Source of the DNA: DASVDK01 sp036381125 [NCBI: Thermodesulfobacteriota bacterium]
Lineage (GTDB): Bacteria; DASVDK01
Length of the DNA: 7,359 bases
Direction: 5' to 3'
NCBI GenBank assembly: GCA_036381125.1
Contig: DASVDK010000323.1
Location: 1 to 7,359, forward strand
The notes beneath the pieces are model-generated. The model did not search any database. It saw nothing but the letters and a program-made list of their open reading frames with translations, and was not told the DNA's origin. How positions within the stretch are numbered: position 1 is the first letter of the stretch; each line of letters opens with the position of its first letter. The position numbers and the translations under genes are program-made. Shown piece after piece: positions 1 to 5,169 of the stretch.

Positions 1-47
1 GGGCTCTCGGTCGCGATCTCGTGCGAGAGCCGGGTGGAGTCGGTCAT
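1..47 (-). CDS. 5' end of an unidentified gene running off the left edge
   Basis: Only the first 15 codons are present. They read MTDSTRLSHEIATES and stay open to the window edge. The ATG is at 47-45 on the minus strand. An AGGAG Shine-Dalgarno core (complement of 53-57) sits 5 nt upstream, and a sigma70-like promoter lies at 89-117, so the start is well supported even though the product cannot be named. The gene is divergent from the HNH gene and separate from the che operon. Fifteen residues, mostly polar and charged, show no signal peptide or membrane segment and no recognisable family. Confidence 0.6.
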   Translation of the reverse strand, partial: MTDSTRLSHEIATES

Positions 48-88
48 GGAGGCTCCTGGAATACGAAAATCGGCTGGGTAATCGAGAG

Positions 89-117
89 TTTATACCACGC
101 GACCCCGAGCGGGGCAA
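89..117 (-). promoter_or_regulatory. sigma70-like promoter for the leftmost gene
   Basis: Read on the minus strand, TTGCCC (complement of 112-117) is followed after exactly 17 nt by TATAAA (complement of 89-94). Four of six -35 bases and five of six -10 bases match the consensus, with ideal spacing. The patch from about 58 to 96 is clearly AT-richer than the rest of the window. Transcription would start near 82, giving a leader of about 35 nt that contains the AGGAG ribosome site. It reads away from the HNH gene. Confidence 0.6.
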
Positions 118-146
118 GCCTGGCCCGGCGCCCGCTGACGAACGCA

Positions 147-170
147 GCCCGGACCGGGTTCGCTCCGGGC
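147..170. repeat. inverted repeat, 7-bp arms, 10-nt loop
   Basis: GCCCGGA (147-153) is the exact reverse complement of TCCGGGC (164-170), with ten bases between. A second overlapping pairing, CCCGG-A-CCGGG, occupies 148-158. There is no T-run on either side, so it does not look like an intrinsic terminator. It lies in the gene-free stretch between the divergent promoter and the palindrome. Short GC-only inverted repeats are common by chance at this base composition, so I infer no function. Confidence 0.35.
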
Positions 171-180
171 GCCGCTCCGC

Positions 181-216
181 GAGCACGCGCTCGACAGCTT
201 CACTAGGCGCCTCGCC
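181..216. repeat. imperfect direct repeat, left copy (partner 297-332)
   Basis: Aligned without gaps at an offset of 116 to 297-332, this 36-nt stretch is identical at 26 positions, including a shared GACAGCTTC core. The two copies sit on either side of the left palindrome. Read on the minus strand, the copies translate to GEAPSEAVERVL and GEAPGEAVKHVF, so many differences fall at wobble positions. That pattern suggests both descend from one sequence that was once coding. The two minus-strand readings lie in different frames relative to each other, and no intact gene covers either. Confidence 0.45.
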
Positions 217-248
217 GCGACCCGGTCCTCTTCGAGCGGCTTCCCGAC
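207..248 (+). pseudogene. relic fragment matching HNH codons 76-89
   Basis: Bases 206-248 align gap-free with 620-662 inside the HNH gene at 37 of 43 positions. The core 220-241 matches 634-655 at 21 of 22. Read in the same frame as the HNH gene it gives APRRDPVLFERLPD, against AARRYPVLLERLAD at HNH residues 76-89. A TAG at 204-206 closes this frame just upstream, and the left palindrome starts 2 nt after the match ends. It is best read as debris of another copy, or a partial duplication, of the same HNH gene. I could not extend the match convincingly to the left, although a shared GAGCACGCG at 181-189 and 585-593 hints at a further piece with a 10-nt deletion between. Confidence 0.55.
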
Positions 249-249
249 T

Positions 250-272
250 CGAACTCGGTTCGAACCGAGTTC
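250..272. repeat. perfect 22-bp palindrome, left copy
   Basis: Bases 251-272 form a perfect, loopless palindrome with half-site GAACTCGGTTC centred on TTCGAA. The 22 bases 250-271 recur exactly at 1548-1569, just beyond the recognisable end of the HNH gene, so two copies 1298 bp apart bracket it. A perfect palindrome with no loop suits binding by a symmetric protein dimer, or a site cut by a dimeric nuclease, better than an RNA hairpin. I saw no other copy in the window. The copy carries no start or stop and is readable through in most frames. Confidence 0.9.
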
Positions 273-296
273 ACGCGAGCGGCCGCGCGCGCCTTC

Positions 297-332
297 GAAA
301 ACATGCTTGACAGCTTCGCCGGGGGCTTCGCC
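297..332. repeat. imperfect direct repeat, right copy (partner 181-216)
   Basis: This is the partner of 181-216, with 26 of 36 positions identical and GACAGCTTC at 309-317. It includes an in-frame ATG at 303 that could be taken as an earlier HNH start. That ATG lies inside the repeat and has no Shine-Dalgarno sequence, so I do not use it. The TTGACA at 307-312 looks like a -35 box, but no -10 box follows at a workable distance. Confidence 0.45.
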
Positions 333-335
333 CAG

Positions 336-353
336 CCGGACGGGATCGTCCGG
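336..353. repeat. inverted repeat upstream of the HNH start
   Basis: CCGGAC (336-341) and GTCCGG (348-353) are exact reverse complements around a 6-nt loop. The structure ends about 34 nt before the Shine-Dalgarno of the HNH gene and could form in its leader RNA. It may be a fortuitous GC-rich pairing. No function is inferred. Confidence 0.3.
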
Positions 354-395
354 GCGATGGCCCTGTGGAGCCAGGGACCGCCCGCCAGGACGTCC

Positions 396-2177
396 ATGCT
401 TGCTCATCCCGCACAGCTCTCCGACTCGGAACTCCTCGCCGCCGTGCCGCGGCTCGCCGCCCGCGAGCGCGAGGCGACCGTTGCGTTGATCGCGCACCTC
501 GCCGAACTCGACGCCCGGCGCCTCTACCTCGCCGAGGGCTGTTCGTCCCTCTTCGTCTACTGCACGCAGGTCCTGCACCTCTCCGAGCACGCGGCCTACG
601 GCCGCATCGAGGCCGCCCGGGCGGCCCGCCGCTACCCGGTCCTCCTCGAGCGGCTCGCCGACGGGTCGATCACGCTCACGACCGTGAAGCTCCTCGCGCC
701 GCACCTCACGGCCGAGAACCACCAGGACCTGCTCGAGCAGGCCCGGCACAGGAGCCGGCGCGGGGTCGAGGCGCTGGTGGCGGCGCTGCGCCCCCTCCCC
801 CCGGTGCCTCCCTCGATCCGCCGGCTCCCGGCGCCGCGCCCCGTGTCGACCGCGCTGCCCCCCTCGGCCGAGGCGGCGACGGTCGGGCCGGCCGCGCCCC
901 CGCCCACAGCGCAAACGGCGACGGTCAACCTGTCCGCCCCGGCCCCGGCCCCGGTGACCTCGACGGCGGCGTTACTGCCGGTCGCGACGCCACCGCCGCC
1001 GGCCCCCGCCTCGACGCCGCCCGTACGAGCGCCGGTCGTCGCGCCGCTCGCGCCCGAGCGCTACAAGGTCCAGTTCACGGCGAGCGCCGAGACCTACGCC
1101 AGGCTGCGGCTCGCCCAGGACCTCCTGCGCCACCAGATCCCCGACGGCGACGTCGGCCAGGTCCTCGACCGCGCGCTCACCGTCCTCGTCGACACGCTCC
1201 TCAAGCAGAAGGCCGCCGCGACCGATCGACCGCGCGTGGGCACGCCCCCGAAGCCGGGGTCGCGGCACGTGCCGGCGGCGGTGAGGCGGGCGGTGTGGGC
1301 GCGCGACGGGGGGCGGTGCGCCTTCGTGAGCCGGCGCGGGCGGCGGTGCACCGAACGGGGCCGCCTCGAGTTCCACCACGTGCGCCCCTACGCGACCGGG
1401 GGGCCGGCGACGGTCGAGAACATCGAGCTGCGCTGCCGGGCGCACAACCGGTACGAGGCGGAGCAGGCCTTCGGCCCCTGGGAGCCGTCGCTCGTCCGTG
1501 AGCCGGGGAGCATCTACGTCGTCGCGAACCGGGCCCCTGGGCCCGTGCGAACTCGGTTCGAACCGAGTTGGACCGCCGTCTGCGGTCCACCGCGGAGAGG
1601 GCGTGAAGCCGTGACGTTGCCGTGGCAGCCCGATGGAGCCCGGGGGGAACACGCTGAAGACGGCCCTACACCTGGCAAACGAGAGCCTGCTCCACGCCTC
1701 GTCGCGAGGCGGCAACGTCGGCGGAGGCGGGCACCGGCGCGCCGGGAGGCGGCTCGAATCGGGGGCGATCGGACGAGGCGGCGGAAGGCGGCGGGTCGAG
1801 GGGTCCGAGTAGAGGGGGAGGACGCGCGAGCCGCCCTCCCCTACGCCCCCTCCACCTTGAGCAGCTCCTGGGCGAGCTTGAGGATGTTCGCCGACTGGAC
1901 CGGCTTGGTGACGAAGGCGTTCGCGCCGAGCGAGAGGGCGCGGTCCTTGTCCTCCTGGGCCCCTTCGGTCGTGATGACGACGATCGGGGTGTCCTTGTGC
2001 GTGGCGTCGTTGCGGATGAGCGAGACGAGCTTGAGCCCGTCCATGACCGGCATGTTGATGTCGGTCATGACGAGGTCGAACCGGTCGGAGGAGAGCTTCT
2101 TCAGCCCATCGACCCCGTCGTTCGCCTCGACGACCGTCACGCCCTTCAGGCGCTTCAGGGCGAAGACGATGAGCTGA
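396..2177 (+). CDS. HNH endonuclease; recognisable protein ends near 1500, with an unreliable 3' tail
   Basis: This is a predicted metal-dependent DNA nuclease of the HNH superfamily. Residues 1-133 form a helical N-terminal region, 134-221 a Pro/Ala-rich linker, and about 223-280 a second helical segment. The HNH core at about 288-357 carries C308, C318, C347 and H350 as a probable zinc quartet, with H327-H328, N342 and N351 as HNH residues. The start at 396 has AGGA 5 nt upstream. In-frame ATGs at 303 and 357 lack a good site, and 303 lies inside a repeat. Homologous proteins are, from memory, about 350-450 residues, so the natural end should be near 1500. The frame has no stop there and runs on through the right palindrome and antisense to cheY. 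In that overlap the wobble positions of both frames coincide and CheY has no Tyr codon, so an open frame is expected without coding. A one-base slip would use the TGA at 1499-1501. It could equally be a relic or a sequence error. The role is uncertain: selfish element or defence. Confidence 0.75.
   Translation: MLAHPAQLSDSELLAAVPRLAAREREATVALIAHLAELDARRLYLAEGCSSLFVYCTQVLHLSEHAAYGRIEAARAARRYPVLLERLADGSITLTTVKLLAPHLTAENHQDLLEQARHRSRRGVEALVAALRPLPPVPPSIRRLPAPRPVSTALPPSAEAATVGPAAPPPTAQTATVNLSAPAPAPVTSTAALLPVATPPPPAPASTPPVRAPVVAPLAPERYKVQFTASAETYARLRLAQDLLRHQIPDGDVGQVLDRALTVLVDTLLKQKAAATDRPRVGTPPKPGSRHVPAAVRRAVWARDGGRCAFVSRRGRRCTERGRLEFHHVRPYATGGPATVENIELRCRAHNRYEAEQAFGPWEPSLVREPGSIYVVANRAPGPVRTRFEPSWTAVCGPPRRGREAVTLPWQPDGARGEHAEDGPTPGKREPAPRLVARRQRRRRRAPARREAARIGGDRTRRRKAAGRGVRVEGEDARAALPYAPSTLSSSWASLRMFADWTGLVTKAFAPSERARSLSSWAPSVVMTTIGVSLCVASLRMSETSLSPSMTGMLMSVMTRSNRSEESFFSPSTPSFASTTVTPFRRFRAKTMS
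1530..1545. repeat. inverted repeat left of the right palindrome
   Basis: CGGGCC (1530-1535) pairs exactly with GGCCCG (1540-1545) around a CCTG loop. It is the first of three inverted repeats packed into 60 nt at the HNH 3' end. As RNA it would be a very stable stem, but no T-run follows, so a conventional terminator is not supported. Confidence 0.45.
1548..1569. repeat. 20-bp perfect palindrome, right copy
   Basis: Bases 1550-1569 are a perfect 20-bp palindrome. The 22 bases 1548-1569 are identical to 250-271 upstream of the HNH gene. Symmetry breaks at the outermost pair, where 1570 is G and the left copy has C at 272. The copy lies about 45-50 nt past the last recognisable HNH residue and is read through by the HNH frame. 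No AT-rich flank or target-site duplication is visible around either copy. Confidence 0.9.
1569..1589. repeat. hairpin abutting the right palindrome
   Basis: TGGACCGC (1569-1576) is the exact reverse complement of GCGGTCCA (1582-1589), separated by the loop CGTCT. It shares its first base with the palindrome. Eight perfect pairs and a 5-nt loop make it the best RNA-hairpin candidate downstream of the HNH gene. No T-run follows. It could act as a factor-independent pause or end site, or as part of an element boundary. Confidence 0.5.
1590..1814. other. intergenic stretch between the HNH locus and cheY
   Basis: I see no supportable gene here. The HNH frame passes through it, but the translation is rich in Arg, Gly and Ala, has no recognisable motif, and looks like non-coding GC-rich sequence. 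There are two short purine-rich patches near 1780-1805. I found no promoter, tRNA or repeat copy. It separates the converging HNH gene and che operon. Confidence 0.5.
1815..1841 (-). terminator. possible stem-loop end of the che operon
   Basis: GGGGAGG (1815-1821) is complementary to CCTCCCC (1835-1841), with a 13-nt loop. It starts within the cheY stop codon on the minus strand. The sequence after the stem on that strand is CTCTACTC, with no T-run, so an intrinsic terminator is only weakly supported. It is nevertheless the only stem at the operon end, and the gene on the other side converges on it. Confidence 0.3.
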
Positions 2178-2224
2178 CGCATCGTCGGCGAGTCTTCCAC
2201 CACCAGGATCTTCGGATCAGCCAT
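1841..2224 (-). CDS. cheY: CheY-like single-domain response regulator
   Basis: A stand-alone receiver domain of 127 residues, the usual CheY length. It would accept a phosphoryl group from the CheA kinase and bind an output target, classically the flagellar switch. Visible signature: acidic pair E10 and D11, phospho-acceptor D55 in LVMTDINMP, T85 followed by T86-E87, and K107 in the TKP motif, all conserved positions. There is no output domain. The ATG at 2224 has purine-rich AAGGGG 3 nt upstream and GAGGGAG further back. It is the last gene of the che operon, 39 nt after the GAF gene. With no CheA in view, a role in twitching, gliding or another Che-type pathway cannot be excluded. Its antisense strand is covered by the spurious HNH tail. 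Confidence 0.93.
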   Translation of the reverse strand: MADPKILVVEDSPTMRQLIVFALKRLKGVTVVEANDGVDGLKKLSSDRFDLVMTDINMPVMDGLKLVSLIRNDATHKDTPIVVITTEGAQEDKDRALSLGANAFVTKPVQSANILKLAQELLKVEGA

Positions 2225-2263
2225 GGGCCCCTTCGCTCCCTCTTTCGAATCGGCGTCCCGGCT

Positions 2264-3100
2264 TCACTTGGTCAGCAGGTCGATGAACCCCTGGATCGTC
2301 GACAGCTTCCGCTCACTCTCCGAGTAGAGCTTCGAGGAGAAGATCGCGGTCGCGGCGTGGCCCGCGAGGAGCGTGAACAGCTCGTAGTCGACGTTGGCGA
2401 ACTTCTTCTTCTGCTGGAGGAGCTTGTAGATGACGATCACCCCGATGACGTGCTCCTTGATCTTGAGCGGGATGCACACCAGCGGGTTCAGGGGCGAGGA
2501 CCGGTGATCAGCGATCTCGCCCTGGTAGAAGAAGGGCTCGCCGACCTTGGCGACGGTCCCGATGGTGCCGCTGCCGAGCTGGATCGTCGGCAGGGTCCCC
2601 TCTTCGAGCCCCTCCTGCACCACGGGCGCGAGCACGTTCGAGCGCTCGTCGAGGAGCATGATGGCGAACTCCTCGGCGCCGATGAGGTTGAGGATGATCT
2701 CCTGGATGATCTGGGTGACTTCCTTGAAGTCGAGCGTCGAGTGGAGCTGATACGAGGCGATGTAGAGGTTCGCGAGGTTGTTGTTCTCCTCCTCGATCTC
2801 GACGTAGCGGCTCGCGAACTCCTTGTTCTCCGCCTCCACCTGCTGGAACCGGGCGAGCAGCGTCGCCCGCTCCTGCTCGAGCTCGGCGATGCGCCGCTGC
2901 AGGGCGCCGATGTTACCGGCGCCGGCGGCCGCGTGGTGCGACGCGGCCGTCTCCAGCTCGGCCACCTTGTAGCGGAGCCGCTCGTTCTCCTTGAGGAGCT
3001 CCTGCGTGAACTCGGCGCCCTTGCGGAAGGCCTGGAGGAACTCCTCGGCCCTCGAGAACAGTTCGCTCTTGTTCGCAGGCGGCTTGAACTCGTCGCTCAT
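2264..3100 (-). CDS. coiled-coil plus GAF domain protein of the che operon
   Basis: A 278-residue soluble protein. Residues 10-112 are charged helix with heptad-like stretches such as ELLKENERLR and IAELEQERATLLARF, predicted to form a dimerising coiled coil broken by an Ala/Gly/His patch near 52-63. Residues about 125-256 form a GAF domain: helix LDFKEVTQIIQEIILNLI, strands FAIMLLDE and NVLAPVV, then VCIPLKIKEHVIGVIVIY and a closing helix. There is no kinase, cyclase, receiver or membrane segment. GAF domains bind small ligands or mediate protein contacts, so it may sense a cytoplasmic signal for this pathway or act on CheY. The function is inferred only from context between cheB and cheY. 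I chose the start at 3100 (MSDEFKPP). An in-frame ATG at 3118 would add six residues, but a GC hairpin lies 1 nt before it and would mask any ribosome site. Confidence 0.85.
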   Translation of the reverse strand: MSDEFKPPANKSELFSRAEEFLQAFRKGAEFTQELLKENERLRYKVAELETAASHHAAAGAGNIGALQRRIAELEQERATLLARFQQVEAENKEFASRYVEIEEENNNLANLYIASYQLHSTLDFKEVTQIIQEIILNLIGAEEFAIMLLDERSNVLAPVVQEGLEEGTLPTIQLGSGTIGTVAKVGEPFFYQGEIADHRSSPLNPLVCIPLKIKEHVIGVIVIYKLLQQKKKFANVDYELFTLLAGHAATAIFSSKLYSESERKLSTIQGFIDLLTK

Positions 3101-3119
3101 GACCTGATGCGGCTCCATG

Positions 3120-3135
3120 GCCCCGTTCGCGGGGC
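3120..3135 (-). promoter_or_regulatory. GC stem with tetraloop at the start of the GAF gene
   Basis: GCCCCG (3120-3125) and CGGGGC (3130-3135) pair perfectly; on the minus-strand transcript the loop is CGAA. The stem lies in the cheB-GAF gap (3101-3178), the longest intergenic gap in this operon. It could weaken initiation at the ATG at 3118, act as an RNA-stability or attenuation element after cheB, or be fortuitous. There is no U-run after it, so it is not an intrinsic terminator. Confidence 0.35.
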
Positions 3136-3178
3136 ACGCCTCGGGACGGGCGCCTTTACCATGCCCGGCGGCGCGGGG

Positions 3179-4267
3179 TCAAGCGATTTCGACCCCCGCC
3201 CGTCTCTGCAGCTCCGGCACGACGTCGGGCAACGGCAGAACACGGTCCACGACCCCGGCCGCGATCGCCTCTCGCGGCATCCCGAAGATGATCGCCGTCT
3301 CCTCGCTCTCGGCCAGCGTCTGCCCCCCGGCCCGCTTGATGGCCACCATGCCCCGGCGCCCGTCGTTGCCCATCCCGGTGAGGAGGACGCCGAGGACGCC
3401 GGCCCCGGCGGCCGCTGCGGCGCTCTCGAAGAGCCGGTCGACGGACGGGACGTAGGGCTGCCCCTCGTCCCGGTCCTCGAGGCGCACGGTCAACCCCTGG
3501 CCGGTCCTCACGACGACGGTGTTCGCGCCGCCGGGCGCGATCAGCACGCGGCCCGGCACCACCCGGTCGCCGTCCCTCGCCTCCTCCACCGAGAAGCGCG
3601 ACAGCCGGTCGAGGCGCTCGGCGAAGGTCTTCGTGAAGCCGGGCGGCATGTGCTGCGCGACGACGATCGGCAGCGGGAAGCGCGGATCGAGCCGCGTGAG
3701 GATCGACTGGATGGCCGTCGGCCCTCCGGTCGACGCGCCCACCGTCACCAGCTCGAGGCGGCTCGCCCGGGCCGCCGGCACGGGCGCCGGCGCGCGCGCC
3801 GCCGCGCCGGCCGCGGGGCCCCTCGGCGCGTCGGCGACGGCAGGGGCCCGCTTGCGCAGGTTCTCGATCGTCATCTCGCGGACGGCCCGCACCTTCGCGG
3901 CCAGCTCGTCCTTGATGTCGAGGAGGCGGTCGGAGATGAAGCGGGTCGGCTTGGCGAGGAAGTCCACCGCGCCGAACTCGAGGGCGCGGAAGACGTTCTG
4001 GTCGTTGGCCTGGCCGCTGATGACGATGACCGGCGTCGGCCGCTGCGCCATGAGGATGCGCAGGAACGTGAAGCCGTCCATCCTCGGCATCTCGAGGTCG
4101 ACCGTGACCAGGTCTGGGCCGATCGCGAGCGCGCGCCGCAGCCCCTCCTCGCCGTCCGAGGCGGTGGCGACCACCTGGACGAAGCCGGTCTCCTCGAGGA
4201 GTCGGGAGAGGGTGCGCCGGTTGTACGCGGAGTCGTCGATCACGAGCGCCGTGAGCGTCGTCCTCAT
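3179..4267 (-). CDS. cheB: CheB receptor methylesterase/glutamine deamidase
   Basis: A 362-residue two-domain CheB, the normal length. It removes methyl groups from receptor glutamates (protein-glutamate methylesterase) and is switched on by phosphorylation from CheA, giving adaptation. Residues 5-125 are a receiver domain with D11 and D12, phospho-acceptor D57 in VTVDLEMP, S84 and K106 in AKPT. An Ala/Pro-rich linker covers about 140-168. Residues 171-355 are the catalytic domain, with S179 in VGASTGGPT, H206 in VAQHMPPG and D302 in LTGMGND forming the Ser-His-Asp triad. The ATG at 4267-4265 overlaps the cheR stop as ATGA, so translation is coupled. No separate Shine-Dalgarno is evident. Every catalytic residue is present, so it should be active. 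Confidence 0.96.
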   Translation of the reverse strand: MRTTLTALVIDDSAYNRRTLSRLLEETGFVQVVATASDGEEGLRRALAIGPDLVTVDLEMPRMDGFTFLRILMAQRPTPVIVISGQANDQNVFRALEFGAVDFLAKPTRFISDRLLDIKDELAAKVRAVREMTIENLRKRAPAVADAPRGPAAGAAARAPAPVPAARASRLELVTVGASTGGPTAIQSILTRLDPRFPLPIVVAQHMPPGFTKTFAERLDRLSRFSVEEARDGDRVVPGRVLIAPGGANTVVVRTGQGLTVRLEDRDEGQPYVPSVDRLFESAAAAAGAGVLGVLLTGMGNDGRRGMVAIKRAGGQTLAESEETAIIFGMPREAIAAGVVDRVLPLPDVVPELQRRAGVEIA

Positions 4268-5166
4268 CGGACCCCCACGCCGTCCGCGACCGGCGAGGCC
4301 GGCTTCTGGTAGACCATGTCGTGCTTGAGGTGCCTGAGCACGAAGCTCGTCGAGAGGTTCATGAGCGACTCGCTGTGGCCGAGGAGGAGATGCCCCCCGG
4401 CGGCGAGCTTCCGCTCGAAGAGGTCGATCACCGTTCGCTTCGCCGTGACGTCGAAGTAGATGATCACGTTCCGACAGAAGATCACGTCCATGGTGGGCAG
4501 GAGCGCCACGCGGCCGGCGTCGAGCAGGTTCAGGTGGGCGAAGCTCACGAACCGCCGCACCTCGTCCTTCACCCGGTAGGTCGTCGAGCCGCCCGGGCCG
4601 GGCGCGGTCTCGAAGAAGCGGCGCACGCGCCCCTGATCGATCTGGCGCATGGAGGGGGCGCCGTAGACGCCGGCGCGCGCCACCCCGAGGACCCGCTGGC
4701 TGATGTCGGTGCCGAAGATGTCCACCTTCCAGTCGCCGAAGCGGCCGTTCTCGAGGATCAGCATCGCGATGGTGTACGGCTCCTCGCCGGTGGAGCAGCC
4801 GGCGCTCCAGATGCGGAGCGCCTTCGGCTGGACGCCTCCGCCCCTGGCGAGGTGCTCGGGGAGGATCTCCTCGGCGAACGCCTTGAGCTGGAACTCCTCG
4901 CGGAAGAAGTAGGTCTCGTTCGTCGTGAGGACGTCGAGCACCGCGTTGAGCTCCTCTTCGCGACGCCGGTCGTACTTGAGGAACCGGTGGTACTCGGTGA
5001 AGCTCCTGAGCTGGCGCAGCGCGGCGCGGCGGGCGAGACGCTTCTCGAGCAGGTACTTCGACTCGTCGTCGAAGTAGATGCCGCAGTGCCCGTGGATGAA
5101 GTCCCGGATCTGCCGGAACTCCTCGAGGGACATGGGCAGCTCGCCGCCGGCGCCGGGACCGAGCAT
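4264..5166 (-). CDS. cheR: CheR chemotaxis protein methyltransferase
   Basis: A 300-residue S-adenosylmethionine-dependent enzyme that methylates glutamates on chemoreceptors, opposing CheB. An N-terminal helical domain (about 12-85) carries the CheR signature TNETYFFR at 82-89. The Rossmann-type SAM domain follows, with motif I SAGCSTGEEPYT at 121-132, DIFGTDIS at 149-156, FCRNVIIYFD at 230-239 and GHSESL at 263-268. The length is typical and there is no TPR extension. It starts 3 nt after the HEAT-gene stop and ends in an ATGA overlap with cheB, so it is translationally coupled on both sides. The start at 5166 has no clear ribosome site. An in-frame ATG at 5133 (MSLEEFRQ) is equally plausible and loses only a Gly/Pro-rich leader of 11 residues. 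Confidence 0.96.
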   Translation of the reverse strand: MLGPGAGGELPMSLEEFRQIRDFIHGHCGIYFDDESKYLLEKRLARRAALRQLRSFTEYHRFLKYDRRREEELNAVLDVLTTNETYFFREEFQLKAFAEEILPEHLARGGGVQPKALRIWSAGCSTGEEPYTIAMLILENGRFGDWKVDIFGTDISQRVLGVARAGVYGAPSMRQIDQGRVRRFFETAPGPGGSTTYRVKDEVRRFVSFAHLNLLDAGRVALLPTMDVIFCRNVIIYFDVTAKRTVIDLFERKLAAGGHLLLGHSESLMNLSTSFVLRHLKHDMVYQKPASPVADGVGVR

Positions 5167-5169
5167 GGG

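Noticed and set aside
2-31. Inverted repeat GGCTCTCG / CGAGAGCC at the left edge
   Set aside because: It lies within the coding start of the leftmost gene and uses common Glu/Ser/Leu codons. The context is cut by the window edge.
138-170. Possible terminal inverted repeat with the region 1523-1550 (shared GCGAACC and following G/C runs)
   Set aside because: The alignment needs gaps and rests on low-complexity G/C runs, so it is not better than chance here.
251-272. LexA-type SOS box in the palindrome
   Set aside because: It contains GAAC-N3-GTTC, not the GAAC-N4-GTTC of Gram-positive-type boxes or the spaced GTTC repeats of alphaproteobacterial ones, and the second copy is downstream of the gene.
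307-335. HNH promoter starting at TTGACA 307-312
   Set aside because: No -10-like hexamer exists 15-19 nt downstream; the region is GC-only.
303-395. Extended HNH N-terminus from ATG 303
   Set aside because: No ribosome site is visible and the ATG lies inside the imperfect direct repeat. The ATG at 396 has AGGA at good spacing and fits the family's usual start.
90-914. 274-codon minus-strand open frame over the HNH 5' half
   Set aside because: Its translation is low-complexity and lies mostly antisense to convincing HNH coding sequence. Its internal GKPLEEDRVAA / GEPLEEDRVAA repeat is just the antisense reading of the HNH relic match.
1997-4312. 771-codon plus-strand open frame
   Set aside because: It lies antisense to cheY, the GAF gene and cheB, all with clear catalytic or domain motifs. 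It has no recognisable motif and is explained by high GC removing stops.
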